A DNA stretch of 64,000 nt from Amphritea atlantica (GTDB lineage: Bacteria; Pseudomonadota; Gammaproteobacteria; Pseudomonadales; Balneatricaceae), in assembly GCA_024397875.1 (NCBI GenBank), contig CP073344.1, positions 2,719,001-2,783,000 on the forward strand. The letters are read 5' to 3'. Positions 1-9,327 of this stretch are shown piece by piece. How positions within the stretch are numbered: the first letter of the stretch is position 1; every line of letters begins with the position of its first letter. The notes below the pieces were generated by a model, which saw only the letters and a program-made list of their open reading frames with translations, did no database searches and was not told the DNA's origin. Position numbers and translations under genes: made by a program.

Positions 1-2394
1 ATGTCTGATCATAAGAAAAAAACCAGCTATGAAACGATGCTGGAACTGACTAAACAGGATTTGAAAACCGGCGTTGGCCGCAGTGTAAAACACGAAAGTG
101 CGGCTAAACAGGTGAGTGGTGAAGCGGTCTACATCGACGACCGGCTTGAATTCCCCAATCAGCTGCATATCTATGCACGGATGTCAGAAAAAGCCCATGC
201 CCGGATTACCCGTATTGATACCGCTCCCTGTTACGCGTTTCCCGGTGTTGCCATTGCGATAACGTCTGAAGATATCCCCGGCATTAAGGATATCGGCGCC
301 CTGAAACCCGGCGATCCACTGCTGGTTGAAGACCGGGTGGAGTATTACGGTCAGCCGGTACTGGCGGTCGCCGCCAGTGACCATGAAACCGCCCGTAAAG
401 CAGCGATGGCGGCCATCGTGGAGTATGAAGAGCTGGAACCCGTGCTGTCGGTGGAGCAGGCGCTGCAAAGCAACCATTTTGTCAGCGACCCGCACTCCCA
501 TAAACGGGGTGATTCCGCTGCAGCACTGGCCTCAGCAAAGCACCGTCTATCCGGCAGCGTCCATATCGGTGGTCAGGAACATTTCTATCTGGAAACCCAG
601 ATCGCCTCAGTGGTACCGACCGAAGATGGTGGCATGATCGTCTACTCATCGACCCAGAACCCCACCGAAGTACAGAAACTGGTGGCCGAAGTACTGGATA
701 TTCCGTTTAACAAGGTCCAGATCGATATGCGCCGCATGGGTGGCGGATTCGGCGGTAAGGAGACTCAGGCGGCAGGCCCCGCCTGTATCGCCGCCGTGGT
801 GGCTAAACTGACCGGGCGCCCGGCTAAGATGCGTCTGCCGCGGATGGAAGATATGATGATGACCGGTAAACGCCATCCATTCTTCAATCAGTATGATGTC
901 GGCTTTGACGATAACGGTATGATCACCGGCTGCGAAATGAAGCTGGCGGGCAACTGTGGTAACTCCCCCGACCTGTCGGACTCGATAGTTGACCGGGCGA
1001 TGTTCCATAGCGATAACAGTTACTACCTCGGCGATGCCACCATCACCGGCTATCGCTGTAAAACCAATACCGCGTCTAACACCGCGTACCGGGGGTTCGG
1101 CGGACCTCAGGGTCTGATCATGCCGGAAATCATTCTCGATGAGATCGCCCGTTCGCTGGGGAAAGATCCGCTGGAGATTCGCAAACTGAATCTTTATGGC
1201 GATGAAGGTCGCGATACCACCCATTACTACCAGAAGGTGGAGGACAATGTCCTGCCAGAGATGCTCGCCGATCTTGAGCAAAGCAGTCAATATCACCAGC
1301 GCCGCCGGGAGATTAAGGCGTATAACGCCAGCAGTCCGTTCCTGAAAAAGGGGCTGGCACTGACCCCGGTGAAATTCGGTATCTCCTTCACCGCCACCTT
1401 CCTCAACCAGGCGGGTGCCCTGATCCATATCTACACCGATGGCAGCATCCACCTCAACCACGGCGGCACCGAGATGGGACAGGGCCTGAACACCAAGGTC
1501 GCTCAGATTGTAGCCGAAGAGTTTCAGGTCGATTTCGATAGCATCCAGATCACCGCCACCAATACCGAAAAAGTGCCCAACACTTCACCGACGGCGGCCT
1601 CATCCGGCGCCGACCTGAACGGTAAGGCGGCCCAGAATGCGGCCCGTACCATTAAGCAGCGGCTGGTTGAGTTTGCCATGCATCACTTTAAAGTCACTGA
1701 AGAGGATGTCGAATTTCGCAATAACCACGTAGTGATCCGCGATCAGCTGATGTCCTTCGCGGACTTTATTCAGCTGGTCTATTTCAATCAGATCTCACTC
1801 TCCAGCACCGGCTTTTATCGTACCCCGAAAATATTCTATGACCGGGAAAAAGCCAGCGGCCGCCCCTTCTACTACTTTGCCTATGGCGCTGCCTGCAGCG
1901 AAGTGGTAATCGATACCCTCACCGGTGAGTATAAGATACTGCGGGTTGATATCCTCCATGATGTCGGCGCATCACTGAACCCGGCGATCGATATTGGTCA
2001 GGTTGAAGGCGCATTCGTGCAGGGTGCAGGCTGGCTGACCACGGAAGAGCTGGTGTGGAATGATCAGGGACGCCTGATGACCTCGGGGCCCGCAGGTTAC
2101 AAAATCCCGGCGGTAACCGATATGCCGATCGACTTCCGCGTCCGTCTGGTGGAAAACCGCAAAAATAAAGAGGACACGGTGTTCCACTCAAAAGCCGTGG
2201 GCGAGCCGCCGTTCATGCTGGGAATTTCAGTGTTCTGTGCCATAAAAGACGCCATCGCCAGTATCGGGGACTATCGTAAAAGCCCCGCAATTGATGCGCC
2301 GGCAACACCCGAGCGGGTGCTATGGGCGGTTCGGGAAATGCAGCAATTACAAGCGCAACAGACTGTATCACCGGTTGCTGAGATAACCCCCTGA
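1..2394 (+). CDS. xdhB: xanthine dehydrogenase, molybdenum-binding subunit
   Basis: Large molybdopterin subunit of bacterial xanthine dehydrogenase, which oxidises hypoxanthine to xanthine and xanthine to urate in the cytoplasm. The 797 residues match the length of XdhB subunits of the R. capsulatus type. The glycine-rich molybdopterin loop GGGFGGKE is at residues 247-254, and the C-terminal GEPP motif carries the expected catalytic glutamate, E735. The window opens exactly on the ATG, so the ribosome site is not visible. The N-terminus (GVGRS, then GEAVYIDD near residue 40) looks complete. The FAD/iron-sulfur subunit gene xdhA should lie just upstream, outside the window. xdhC follows after 24 bases, in one operon with guaD. 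Confidence 0.95.
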   Translation: MSDHKKKTSYETMLELTKQDLKTGVGRSVKHESAAKQVSGEAVYIDDRLEFPNQLHIYARMSEKAHARITRIDTAPCYAFPGVAIAITSEDIPGIKDIGALKPGDPLLVEDRVEYYGQPVLAVAASDHETARKAAMAAIVEYEELEPVLSVEQALQSNHFVSDPHSHKRGDSAAALASAKHRLSGSVHIGGQEHFYLETQIASVVPTEDGGMIVYSSTQNPTEVQKLVAEVLDIPFNKVQIDMRRMGGGFGGKETQAAGPACIAAVVAKLTGRPAKMRLPRMEDMMMTGKRHPFFNQYDVGFDDNGMITGCEMKLAGNCGNSPDLSDSIVDRAMFHSDNSYYLGDATITGYRCKTNTASNTAYRGFGGPQGLIMPEIILDEIARSLGKDPLEIRKLNLYGDEGRDTTHYYQKVEDNVLPEMLADLEQSSQYHQRRREIKAYNASSPFLKKGLALTPVKFGISFTATFLNQAGALIHIYTDGSIHLNHGGTEMGQGLNTKVAQIVAEEFQVDFDSIQITATNTEKVPNTSPTAASSGADLNGKAAQNAARTIKQRLVEFAMHHFKVTEEDVEFRNNHVVIRDQLMSFADFIQLVYFNQISLSSTGFYRTPKIFYDREKASGRPFYYFAYGAACSEVVIDTLTGEYKILRVDILHDVGASLNPAIDIGQVEGAFVQGAGWLTTEELVWNDQGRLMTSGPAGYKIPAVTDMPIDFRVRLVENRKNKEDTVFHSKAVGEPPFMLGISVFCAIKDAIASIGDYRKSPAIDAPATPERVLWAVREMQQLQAQQTVSPVAEITP

Positions 2395-2418
2395 AGCGAT
2401 GATCGCAGGAGAGATGTC

Positions 2419-3285
2419 ATGAACAGTGAATGGATCAAAGCGTTAAGCCGGATTGAAGCCGAGGCGACCCCGGCAGTCATCATTACCGTGGTGGAGGAGC
2501 GCGGTTCAACGCCGCGCAACTCCGGCGCCAAGATGATCGTCAGCCAGGAGCAACAGTTTGACACCATCGGGGGTGGGCATCTGGAGTATAAGGCGATCAA
2601 AATTGCCCGACAGTTGCTGACCGAACAACAGACCCAGCCAAGACTGGAACGCTTCTCTCTGGGAGCCAGCCTGGGGCAGTGTTGCGGCGGTGCCACAACC
2701 CTGCTGTTTGAACCGATGAACACTGACATCGTCAAAATCACCCTGTTCGGAGCCGGTCACGTCGGCCGGGCACTGATTCCGATACTCGCCAGTCTGCCCT
2801 GTAAGATTCGCTGGATCGATGCCCGTGAGGATGAGTTTCCCGAAACCATCCCTGAAGGGGTGGAAAAGGTGGTCAACGAGTTCCCCGTCGACGAGGTGGA
2901 AAAGCAACCCGAAGGCAGTTACTTTATCGTCATGACCCATAACCACCAGCTGGATCAGGAGCTGAGTGAGGCGATACTGAAACGTAACGATTTCAAATAC
3001 TTCGGTCTGATCGGTTCGCGCACCAAGCGCAACAAGTTTATCCACCGGCTGCAAGCGAAAGGCTTTAGCGATGAACAGATCAAGCGGATGACCTGCCCCA
3101 TGGGAATTGCGGCCGTCAGGGGAAAGCTGCCCGCCGAGATCGCCGTATCGGTCGCTGGCGAGGTGATCGCCCACTATAACGCCGGGTTTAACACTCAGCA
3201 CAAGAGTTCATCGACACAACAATCGACCAAAAAATCGGCAAATAACTCCGCAGCGACATCGGTCGTTGATCGTCTGGCCATCTGA
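2419..3285 (+). CDS. xdhC: xanthine dehydrogenase accessory protein XdhC
   Basis: Molybdenum-cofactor chaperone that binds and sulfurates Moco and loads it into XdhB; it is not a subunit of the mature enzyme. The N-terminal XdhC/CoxI domain shows GSTPRNSGAKM near residue 30, GGGHLEYKA near residue 50 and a CCGG motif near residue 85. The second half is a Rossmann-like domain starting at GAGHVGRAL (about residue 112). The C-terminal 25 residues are rich in Ser, Thr and Gln and are probably disordered. A GGAG ribosome site precedes the ATG. Its place between xdhB and guaD supports the assignment. Confidence 0.93.
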   Translation: MNSEWIKALSRIEAEATPAVIITVVEERGSTPRNSGAKMIVSQEQQFDTIGGGHLEYKAIKIARQLLTEQQTQPRLERFSLGASLGQCCGGATTLLFEPMNTDIVKITLFGAGHVGRALIPILASLPCKIRWIDAREDEFPETIPEGVEKVVNEFPVDEVEKQPEGSYFIVMTHNHQLDQELSEAILKRNDFKYFGLIGSRTKRNKFIHRLQAKGFSDEQIKRMTCPMGIAAVRGKLPAEIAVSVAGEVIAHYNAGFNTQHKSSSTQQSTKKSANNSAATSVVDRLAI

Positions 3286-3327
3286 TCCGGCTATCAACAG
3301 ATAAATGAAGTACAACTGAGAACCCGT

Positions 3328-4638
3328 ATGACACAAAACACTGTAACCGCTTACCGTGCAGCGATGCTGGACAGCCTGGGCGACCCCGCTGAGATAGGTT
3401 TAACCAACAGCATCCGCTATTTCGAAGATGGTTTAATGCTGGTTGAAAACGGTAAGATCAGCGCCCTGGGCGACGCAGCGCAACTGCTGGAACAGCTGCC
3501 TCATGGCTGTGAAATCAAACATTACCCGAATGCCCTCATTACACCGGGGTTTATCGATACCCATATCCATTACCCGCAAACCGGAATGATCGCCTCTTAC
3601 GGCGAACAGTTACTCGACTGGCTGGAAAACTACACCTTTCCCGCCGAACAGAAGTTTGCCGATAGTCAGCATGCCGCAGAGGTCGCGGATATCTTCCTCA
3701 CTGAACTGCTGCGTAACGGCACCACCACCGCTCTGGTATTCGGCACCGTTCATCCACAATCGGTGGATGCATTTTTTTCCCGCGCAGAACAACAGAATCT
3801 GCGCATGATCGCCGGTAAGGTAATGATGGATCGCAATGCGCCGCAAGCGCTCACCGATACCCCCCGCAGCAGCTATGAAGAGAGCAAAGCGCTGATCGAA
3901 CGCTGGCACGGTAAAGGCCGGCTGCACTATGCGGTTACCCCCCGCTTTGCCCCCACCAGTTCTCCGGAACAGCTGGATATGGCCGGGCAGTTACTCAAAG
4001 AGTACGACGGTCTCTATATGCACACTCACCTGTCGGAAAACAAAAACGAGATCGAATGGGTCAAAGAGCTGTTCCCGCAGCAAAAGGGTTATCTCGATGT
4101 CTACGATCACCATCAGCTACTGGGGGAACGATCGGTATTCGCCCATGGTGTACACCTCGATGACGAAGAGTGTGCCCGGCTGAGTGAAACCGGTTCAGCA
4201 ATCGCGTTCTGCCCCACCTCCAACCTGTTCCTCGGCAGTGGTCTGTTTAACCTGCCACAGGCAGAACAACACAAAATCAAAGTGGGACTGGGCACCGATG
4301 TCGGCGCCGGCACCAGCTTCTCGATACTGCAAACCCTCAATGAAGCGTATAAGGTCATGCAGTTGCAGGGGGTAAAACTACACCCGTATAAGTCCTTTTA
4401 TCTGGCCACGCTGGGCGGCGCCCGGGCACTACACCTGGATCAACAGGTAGGCAACCTGGAGCCCGGCAGCGAAGCTGACTTTGTGGTACTGGATTACCAG
4501 GCCACACCGCTGCTGAACTACCGGATGGCACAGACCAAAACAATCGAGGAGCGCCTGTTTGTGATGATGACTCTGGGGGATGACCGGGCGGTTAAAGCAA
4601 CCTTCTCCATGGGAGAGCAGGTCTATAGCCGACAATAA
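3328..4638 (+). CDS. guaD: guanine deaminase
   Basis: Zinc amidohydrolase that converts guanine to xanthine plus ammonia and so feeds XdhAB. The metal-binding DTHIHYPQTG motif is at residues 77-86, followed by HTHLSEN near residue 235, HGVHLDD near 272 and GTDVGAGTS near 330, all diagnostic of GuaD. The 436-residue length is normal. It lies 42 bases after xdhC and is the last gene of the xdh operon, followed directly by a Rho-independent terminator. Confidence 0.95.
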   Translation: MTQNTVTAYRAAMLDSLGDPAEIGLTNSIRYFEDGLMLVENGKISALGDAAQLLEQLPHGCEIKHYPNALITPGFIDTHIHYPQTGMIASYGEQLLDWLENYTFPAEQKFADSQHAAEVADIFLTELLRNGTTTALVFGTVHPQSVDAFFSRAEQQNLRMIAGKVMMDRNAPQALTDTPRSSYEESKALIERWHGKGRLHYAVTPRFAPTSSPEQLDMAGQLLKEYDGLYMHTHLSENKNEIEWVKELFPQQKGYLDVYDHHQLLGERSVFAHGVHLDDEECARLSETGSAIAFCPTSNLFLGSGLFNLPQAEQHKIKVGLGTDVGAGTSFSILQTLNEAYKVMQLQGVKLHPYKSFYLATLGGARALHLDQQVGNLEPGSEADFVVLDYQATPLLNYRMAQTKTIEERLFVMMTLGDDRAVKATFSMGEQVYSRQ

Positions 4639-4671
4639 ACGCAATAAGCACAAGGCCAGGCAGAAAACAAA

Positions 4672-4704
4672 AAAGGCTGATCTTTTACGGATCAGCCTTT
4701 TTTA
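4672..4704 (+). terminator. Rho-independent terminator after guaD
   Basis: An 11-bp perfect stem, AAAGGCTGATC (4672-4682) against GATCAGCCTTT (4690-4700), with a 7-base loop and a T run. It ends the xdhBC-guaD transcript. Confidence 0.9.
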
Positions 4705-4769
4705 CATCTGAATTTTTAGCCGAACGGAGTTTAAATCCTGCTCTTAGTCATGGTAGACCCAGCTTTTAA

Positions 4770-4832
4770 CTCTGTGCTCTCTGTGGTTAAGTCATCTTTC
4801 ATTCTTTTTACCACAGAGGGCACAGAGATTTA
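4770..4832. repeat. ACCACAGAG inverted-repeat element
   Basis: A rightward CTCTGTG..CTCTGTGGT end (4771-4788) faces an ACCACAGAGGGCACAGAG end (4810-4827), so the element can fold back. It belongs to the family seen again between 8.2 and 11.8 kb. It sits in the gap between guaD and the convergent gntR-type gene. Confidence 0.6.
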
Positions 4833-4843
4833 GATATAAACCA

Positions 4844-5572
4844 TTATCTCGAATTCCGAACATTAGAGAAGATAGCCCTCAGATCATCGGTGGCGATCTC
4901 GTCATCCAGGCTCAGCTTCTCCTCAATATGATCGAGGTGATGCATCATCAGACTCACCGCCCTGGCTTTGTCCTTCTGGGCAATCGCATCGATCAGCTCA
5001 AAATGCTCATCATAGGAACAGTGCGATTTAGCACCACTTTCATACTGCGCAATAATCAGAGAGCAAAGCGACACCAGACTGCGCTGAAAGCTCAGCAGTG
5101 GCGGATTACTGGCGATCTCTGCCAGCATCAGGTGAAACTCACCGGAGAGACGAATACCCGCACCCCGGTCACCCCGATCAAAACACGCCTGTTCGTCCCG
5201 CACCATCTGTCGCAGCTGCTCCAGCTGTTTCTTCTGGGCATGATCACACACCAGCTCTGTTACCGCTTTTTCCACCACCCGGCGGGCAAACACGATCTGG
5301 CGGGCCTCTTCAATCGTCGGACAGGCCACCACCGCGCCCCGGTTGGGGCGTAATACCACCACCTGTTCATGACCCAGACGCGACAGGGCCCGACGGATAA
5401 TGGTGCGACTGACGCCAAAGATTTCACCCAATGATTCCTCGTTCAGCTTGGTGCCGGGCGAGAGGCGCTGCTCCAGGATCGCATCAAAAATATGTGCGTA
5501 GACAATATCGTCCTGGGTCTTTTTACCGTCCCGCTTGGTATCACTCTTTTTTAACTCAGATATCTGACTCAT
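4844..5572 (-). CDS. GntR-family (FCD domain) transcriptional regulator
   Basis: A 242-residue repressor-type protein. The N-terminal winged helix is at about residues 20-90 (a helix-turn-helix containing LGEIFGVSRTIIRRALSRL), and the all-helical FCD ligand-binding domain is at about 100-220, typical of the FadR subfamily. It lies between guaD and the divergent purine permease gene, so it is probably the local regulator of purine use. FCD regulators bind palindromes of the form t.GTA-TAC.a, and TTGTATACAA occurs at several purine genes of this window. A related TGTACA palindrome at 5675-5680 lies in its own upstream region, suggesting autoregulation. The effector is unknown; a purine intermediate is a guess. 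Confidence 0.85.
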   Translation of the reverse strand: MSQISELKKSDTKRDGKKTQDDIVYAHIFDAILEQRLSPGTKLNEESLGEIFGVSRTIIRRALSRLGHEQVVVLRPNRGAVVACPTIEEARQIVFARRVVEKAVTELVCDHAQKKQLEQLRQMVRDEQACFDRGDRGAGIRLSGEFHLMLAEIASNPPLLSFQRSLVSLCSLIIAQYESGAKSHCSYDEHFELIDAIAQKDKARAVSLMMHHLDHIEEKLSLDDEIATDDLRAIFSNVRNSR

Positions 5573-6005
5573 AAAGCCTCTTTAACTCCGGGTCACCGGC
5601 CAAAAGCAGATGAAAAAACAGCCATAACTTTTTGATTGAAAACGTTAATCGATAATACACAAAAGTGCATATTTTGTACACATAACCAGCGCCATGAAAA
5701 ACCTCAACTGTGCCGCTACACTACCGTTTGCAGCGGGCTTAATCAGCTGTCTGAATCATCCATCGACCCGTTGTGACAGCACAAAAAAGAACCCGCTGTT
5801 TCACATACTAAAACCAGCAAACCCTGAAAACCTGACTTTTGAGTTGACTTTTTTGTATACAATTATAGTATGAATACAAACACAATATTGTTCAGGACGC
5901 ATTATTTTTCCAGGGAATGAAACACAACAACCCGGTCGCCAGATAATTCACTGACGGCCTCAATAAAAATAAAATGGGCGACACCCCAGATCAGGAGTTA
6001 AAGTT
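5573..6005. promoter_or_regulatory. divergent gntR / purine permease control region
   Basis: AT-rich gap of 433 bases with no gene. It holds a TGTACA palindrome near the gntR start (5675-5680), the permease promoter and operator at 5844-5871, an imperfect copy of the operator just after it (TAGTATGAATACA, 5866-5878) and a GGAG ribosome site before the GTG start of the permease. Confidence 0.7.
5844..5871 (+). promoter_or_regulatory. predicted permease promoter with embedded TTGTATACAA operator
   Basis: A -35 TTGACT (5844-5849) and a -10 TAGTAT (5866-5871) are 16 bases apart. The perfect palindrome TTGTATACAA (5853-5862) fills the spacer, so a bound repressor would block RNA polymerase. The same palindrome occurs upstream of uraH (one mismatch), puuE and the GlcG-like gene. 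Confidence 0.6.
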
Positions 6006-7454
6006 GTGGAAAACATACAACTAGATCAAGCGACGATGGATTCACCATCGTCCTCGCAAAACCGCAGTTTTCTGGACCGGTTTTTCAAACTCGGCGAACA
6101 TAAAACCAATTTCCGGACAGAGATACTCGCGGGTCTGACCACCTTCGTCACCATGTCCTACATTATGTTCCTGAATCCCATCATCATGTCGAAAACAGGA
6201 ATGCCGTTTGACGGTCTGTTTCTGGCCACCTGTATCGGCGCCGCCATCGCCACCATCTTCATGGGACTGTATGCTAACTGGCCAATCGGCCTGGCACCGG
6301 GGATGGGCCTGAACGCCTTTTTTACCTTTACCGTGGTGATGGAGATGAACTACAGCTGGCAGATCGCCCTGGGCGCGGTGTTTCTCTCCGGGGTGCTGTT
6401 TGTACTGATGAGTGTCACCCGTTTAAGAGAGTGGATGCTTGAGAGTATTCCGCTAAGCCTGCGCCTGGCGATGACCGCCGGTGTCGGACTGTTCCTCGGC
6501 TTTATCGGTCTGCGCTTTACCGGCCTGATCGTGCCCAATCCTGATAATGTGGTGGCGCTGGCAGATCTGACTCACTTCGGTTTCGGTAAATTCGGCCCCG
6601 AAGCCCCAGCCCTGGGACTACTTAGCTTCCTGCTGATCTGTATTCTGAGTTATCGCCGTGTGTTTGGTTCGGTCATCATCGGTATCGCTATCACCACCGC
6701 TGTCGCCTTCCTGATGTCGGCCCTGCTGCCCCCTGAGTTTTTCACTGCCAGTGTCGACTGGGCACCGGCTTCAGGGTTTATGGCCTGGCCTGAAAACGGC
6801 CTGATCGCCGTACCCAATTTCGGCGACCTGGCACCGGTATTTATGCAGCTGGATATAATCGGCGCTTTCGATGTTGCCCTGATTCCGGTGATTATCACCT
6901 TCCTGTTCGTGAATATTTTCGATACTGCCGGCACCCTGATGGGGGTTGCCCAACGGGCCAACCTGCAGGATGAAAACGGCAAGATCGAAGGGCTGGATAA
7001 GTCCCTCAAAGCGGACTCTATCTCGTCGGTCATCGGTACCGCGTTTGGCTGCCCTCCGGTCACTTCCTATGTTGAATCCGCGGCGGGTGTTGCGGCCGGT
7101 GGCCGTACCGGTCTGACCGCTGTCGTGATCGGTATTATGTTCCTGCTGGGTTTGTTTCTGCTGCCACTGGCGCAGATGCTGCCCGGCTTTGCGGTCGATG
7201 GCGCACTGATCTATGTCGCCATGCTGATGATGGGTTCTCTGGCCAAAATCGACTGGGATGACCTCACTGAGTTTGCGCCCGCCCTGATGACCACCATCAT
7301 GATGCCGCTGACCTTCTCCATCGCCAACGGCATCGCCATCGGTTTTATCACCTACACCTTTATGAAAGTAACGACCGGTAAGGCATCCACCATATCCACC
7401 GGCGTGTGGGCGCTGACCGCGATCTTCGTTGCAAAGTTTATCTTCCTGCCATAA
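6006..7454 (+). CDS. NCS2-family purine permease, AzgA type
   Basis: Inner-membrane proton-coupled purine permease, probably for hypoxanthine, guanine or adenine. The AzgA/COG2252 signature TEILAGLTTFVTMSYIMFLN lies in the first membrane segment, followed by about 12 further hydrophobic segments. A GNIF-like region (VNIFDTAGTLMGVA near residue 300) and a PVTSYVESAAGVAAGGRTG stretch near 350 are typical of this branch. The start is GTG, 9 bases after an AGGAG site. Its position next to xdh, guaD and the GntR gene fits purine uptake for catabolism. Which purine it carries cannot be read from sequence. Confidence 0.9.
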   Translation: MENIQLDQATMDSPSSSQNRSFLDRFFKLGEHKTNFRTEILAGLTTFVTMSYIMFLNPIIMSKTGMPFDGLFLATCIGAAIATIFMGLYANWPIGLAPGMGLNAFFTFTVVMEMNYSWQIALGAVFLSGVLFVLMSVTRLREWMLESIPLSLRLAMTAGVGLFLGFIGLRFTGLIVPNPDNVVALADLTHFGFGKFGPEAPALGLLSFLLICILSYRRVFGSVIIGIAITTAVAFLMSALLPPEFFTASVDWAPASGFMAWPENGLIAVPNFGDLAPVFMQLDIIGAFDVALIPVIITFLFVNIFDTAGTLMGVAQRANLQDENGKIEGLDKSLKADSISSVIGTAFGCPPVTSYVESAAGVAAGGRTGLTAVVIGIMFLLGLFLLPLAQMLPGFAVDGALIYVAMLMMGSLAKIDWDDLTEFAPALMTTIMMPLTFSIANGIAIGFITYTFMKVTTGKASTISTGVWALTAIFVAKFIFLP

Positions 7455-7487
7455 AGTACGGCTAAAGATACATGGCTAATTTTTAAC

Positions 7488-7517
7488 CAGCCCTCCCTTT
7501 CCGGGAGGGCTGTTTTA
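7488..7517 (+). terminator. Rho-independent terminator after purine permease
   Basis: A 10-bp GC-rich stem, CAGCCCTCCC (7488-7497) with GGGAGGGCTG (7503-7512), followed by TTTTATTT. Confidence 0.9.
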
Positions 7518-7543
7518 TTTAATCAATAGCATTTGAGACACCG

Positions 7544-8158
7544 ATGACTTTAGAAACCTGGTTACTATACTGCTCTGCCGCCCTGCTGGTGATCCTGATC
7601 CCGGGCCCGTTATCGCTGTTAATGATGAGCAACAGCCTGAATTTCGGTATCCGCCGCAGCTACCCGGCATTCTTAGGCGGTGTCAGTGCATCCCTGATTC
7701 TGCTGATCGCCTCGGCGACCGGGCTGGGTGCGCTGCTGCTGGCCTCAGAGCAGCTGTTTACCCTGCTTCGCTATATCGGCGCAGCCTATCTGATCTGGCT
7801 CGGTTATCGGGCCTGGCGGGATGCGGGACAGACCAGCAGCGACACTCAGACTGCGGCCAGCAGTGGCCGTGGAATCATGTTCCGCCGCGCCTTTACGCTG
7901 GGTATCAGCAACCCCAAAGACATACTCTTCTTTGTTGCCTTTCTGCCCCAGTTTATGACTCAGGAAAGCCCGCTGCTGATGCAGTTGCTGATTATGTCTG
8001 TCAGTTGGTGTGTGCTCGACCTGCTCAGCAAGCTGGGCTATGGCCTGGCCGCTAAAGTGCTGGCACCGGCGCTGAAAAAGCAGCGCAATATCCGCCGCTT
8101 CAACCGTTTCTGTGGCGGACTGTTTATCAGTGCAGGAAGCCTGGTGTTTATCCGCTAG
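7544..8158 (+). CDS. LysE/RhtB-family amino acid exporter
   Basis: A 204-residue inner-membrane protein of the LysE/RhtB efflux family with about six hydrophobic segments. The N-terminal region has the family PGP motif (LIPGPLSLLMMSNSL, residues about 18-32) and a second marker, GISNPKDILFFVAFLPQF, near residue 120. It starts 27 bases after the permease terminator and is therefore its own transcript. The substrate is unknown. It is followed by a repeat-rich gap. Confidence 0.88.
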   Translation: MTLETWLLYCSAALLVILIPGPLSLLMMSNSLNFGIRRSYPAFLGGVSASLILLIASATGLGALLLASEQLFTLLRYIGAAYLIWLGYRAWRDAGQTSSDTQTAASSGRGIMFRRAFTLGISNPKDILFFVAFLPQFMTQESPLLMQLLIMSVSWCVLDLLSKLGYGLAAKVLAPALKKQRNIRRFNRFCGGLFISAGSLVFIR

Positions 8159-8563
8159 CGGGTTTCACTAAAAAACATTTTTTACCACAGAGAACACAGA
8201 GAGCACTGAGGAACGAGTTAACTGAAAGAGCTTCAGTATATTTCTCTGTGCCCTTCACCGATCACTGCTGCTAAGCCAAAATCAACGCCGCTGTATTCAA
8301 AATAACGCTTTTATAGATCTTTGCTCTTCTCCGAGTACTCTGTGTCCTCTGTGGTTATAAAAAGCGGTTTCAGCACAGAGAACACAGAGAGCACCGAGGG
8401 TTTAAAGGATTATCGACCTTTGCTTTCTCTGTGAACTCAGTGTCCTCTGTGGTTATTGTTTCAACAAAGGCGTTTTAGAATAAACCACGTCGGAACCGGA
8501 CAATCCCTGATCTCTCACTTGACTAGAATGGCAGATCATTTAATCAGAACGTTTGGAGCTGAC
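8159..8563. repeat. repeat-filled gap with ACCACAGAG elements
   Basis: No gene. Contains left ends at 8183-8212 and 8373-8402 and right ends at 8335-8356 and 8428-8456 of the ACCACAGAG family. 8370-8456 forms one compact fold-back element (left end, about 30 bases, right end). The ribosome site for the cupin gene (TTGGAG) is at the right border. Confidence 0.65.
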
Positions 8564-8908
8564 ATGTCCGATTTCATCACAGTAATGCGCGAAACCTGCC
8601 CCACGCCAGTCGTTGACGCGACCAAGTGGACACGCATCGGCGGTGACCCGCACACCGTGAACCTCAATGCCTACCTGTCTGAAGATGGCAGCAAAATCAT
8701 GGGCACCTGGATCTGCACACCAGGGAAATTCGAGGTCAATTACGATAAATGGGAATTCTGTCACTTCCTGGAAGGCTACTGCATCATTACGCCTGAAGGC
8801 GAAGAGCCCGTACACCTGAAAGGCGGCGATGTATTCGTGATCGAGCCGGGTATGAAAGGCACCTGGGAAGTCGTAGAAACCGTTCGCAAGTATTTCGTTT
8901 TTGCTTAA
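8564..8908 (+). CDS. cupin-domain protein (DUF861 / Cupin_3)
   Basis: A small single-domain cupin of 114 residues. The second half has the typical pattern WEFCHFLEGYCIITPEG, then a GGDVFVIEPG turn and a WEVVETVRKYFVF end, which places it in the DUF861 family that includes the (S)-ureidoglycine aminohydrolase-like cupins. I chose the ATG at 8564 because it follows a GGAG site by 6-7 bases; an upstream in-frame extension to 8456 would read through a repeat element and is unlikely. The neighbourhood is purine-related, but a role there is only a guess. Many such proteins are uncharacterised. Confidence 0.8.
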   Translation: MSDFITVMRETCPTPVVDATKWTRIGGDPHTVNLNAYLSEDGSKIMGTWICTPGKFEVNYDKWEFCHFLEGYCIITPEGEEPVHLKGGDVFVIEPGMKGTWEVVETVRKYFVFA

Positions 8909-9327
8909 GCACTTCACCTAAGCACTATGACTAAGCACCTCGACTAAGCAAAATTAGTCCGTTGGGCTTCGCCAGACGAAGCCCGACACTTACCACACAA
9001 CCGTTAATCCCTTCCTGAAAGTACACATCAACCGGTTTCACCGGATTACACCTGCAGCTGCCTGCAACTCCCGGTCAGACTTTAGCCTTTTCTCTGTAAG
9101 CTCCGAACCGTCTGTGGTTATCTTTTATATGTGAAAAGCGGTTTTACCACAGAGCACACAGAGAGCACCGAGGGTTTTAGGGTTAAGCTCTTTTACTGTT
9201 AGCATCACCGATCTCTGCGACTGAAGCGAAATCTGATCATCCGTATTGAGCACTCTCTCTTACATGCCTTTGCTTTGCTCTTCTCTGTGAACTCTGTGCC
9301 CTCTGTGGTGAGCCTTGTCTTCAGTGT
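8909..9327. repeat. intergenic stretch with short repeats and ACCACAGAG elements
   Basis: Just after the cupin gene a CTAAGCACT-like phrase is repeated about four times (8907-8950). It is followed by a stem-loop, GGGCTTCG (8964-8971) with CGAAGCCC (8977-8984), that may end transcription although it lacks a T run. 9089-9120 and 9285-9310 are right ends and 9146-9173 is a left end of the ACCACAGAG family. No gene seen. Confidence 0.55.
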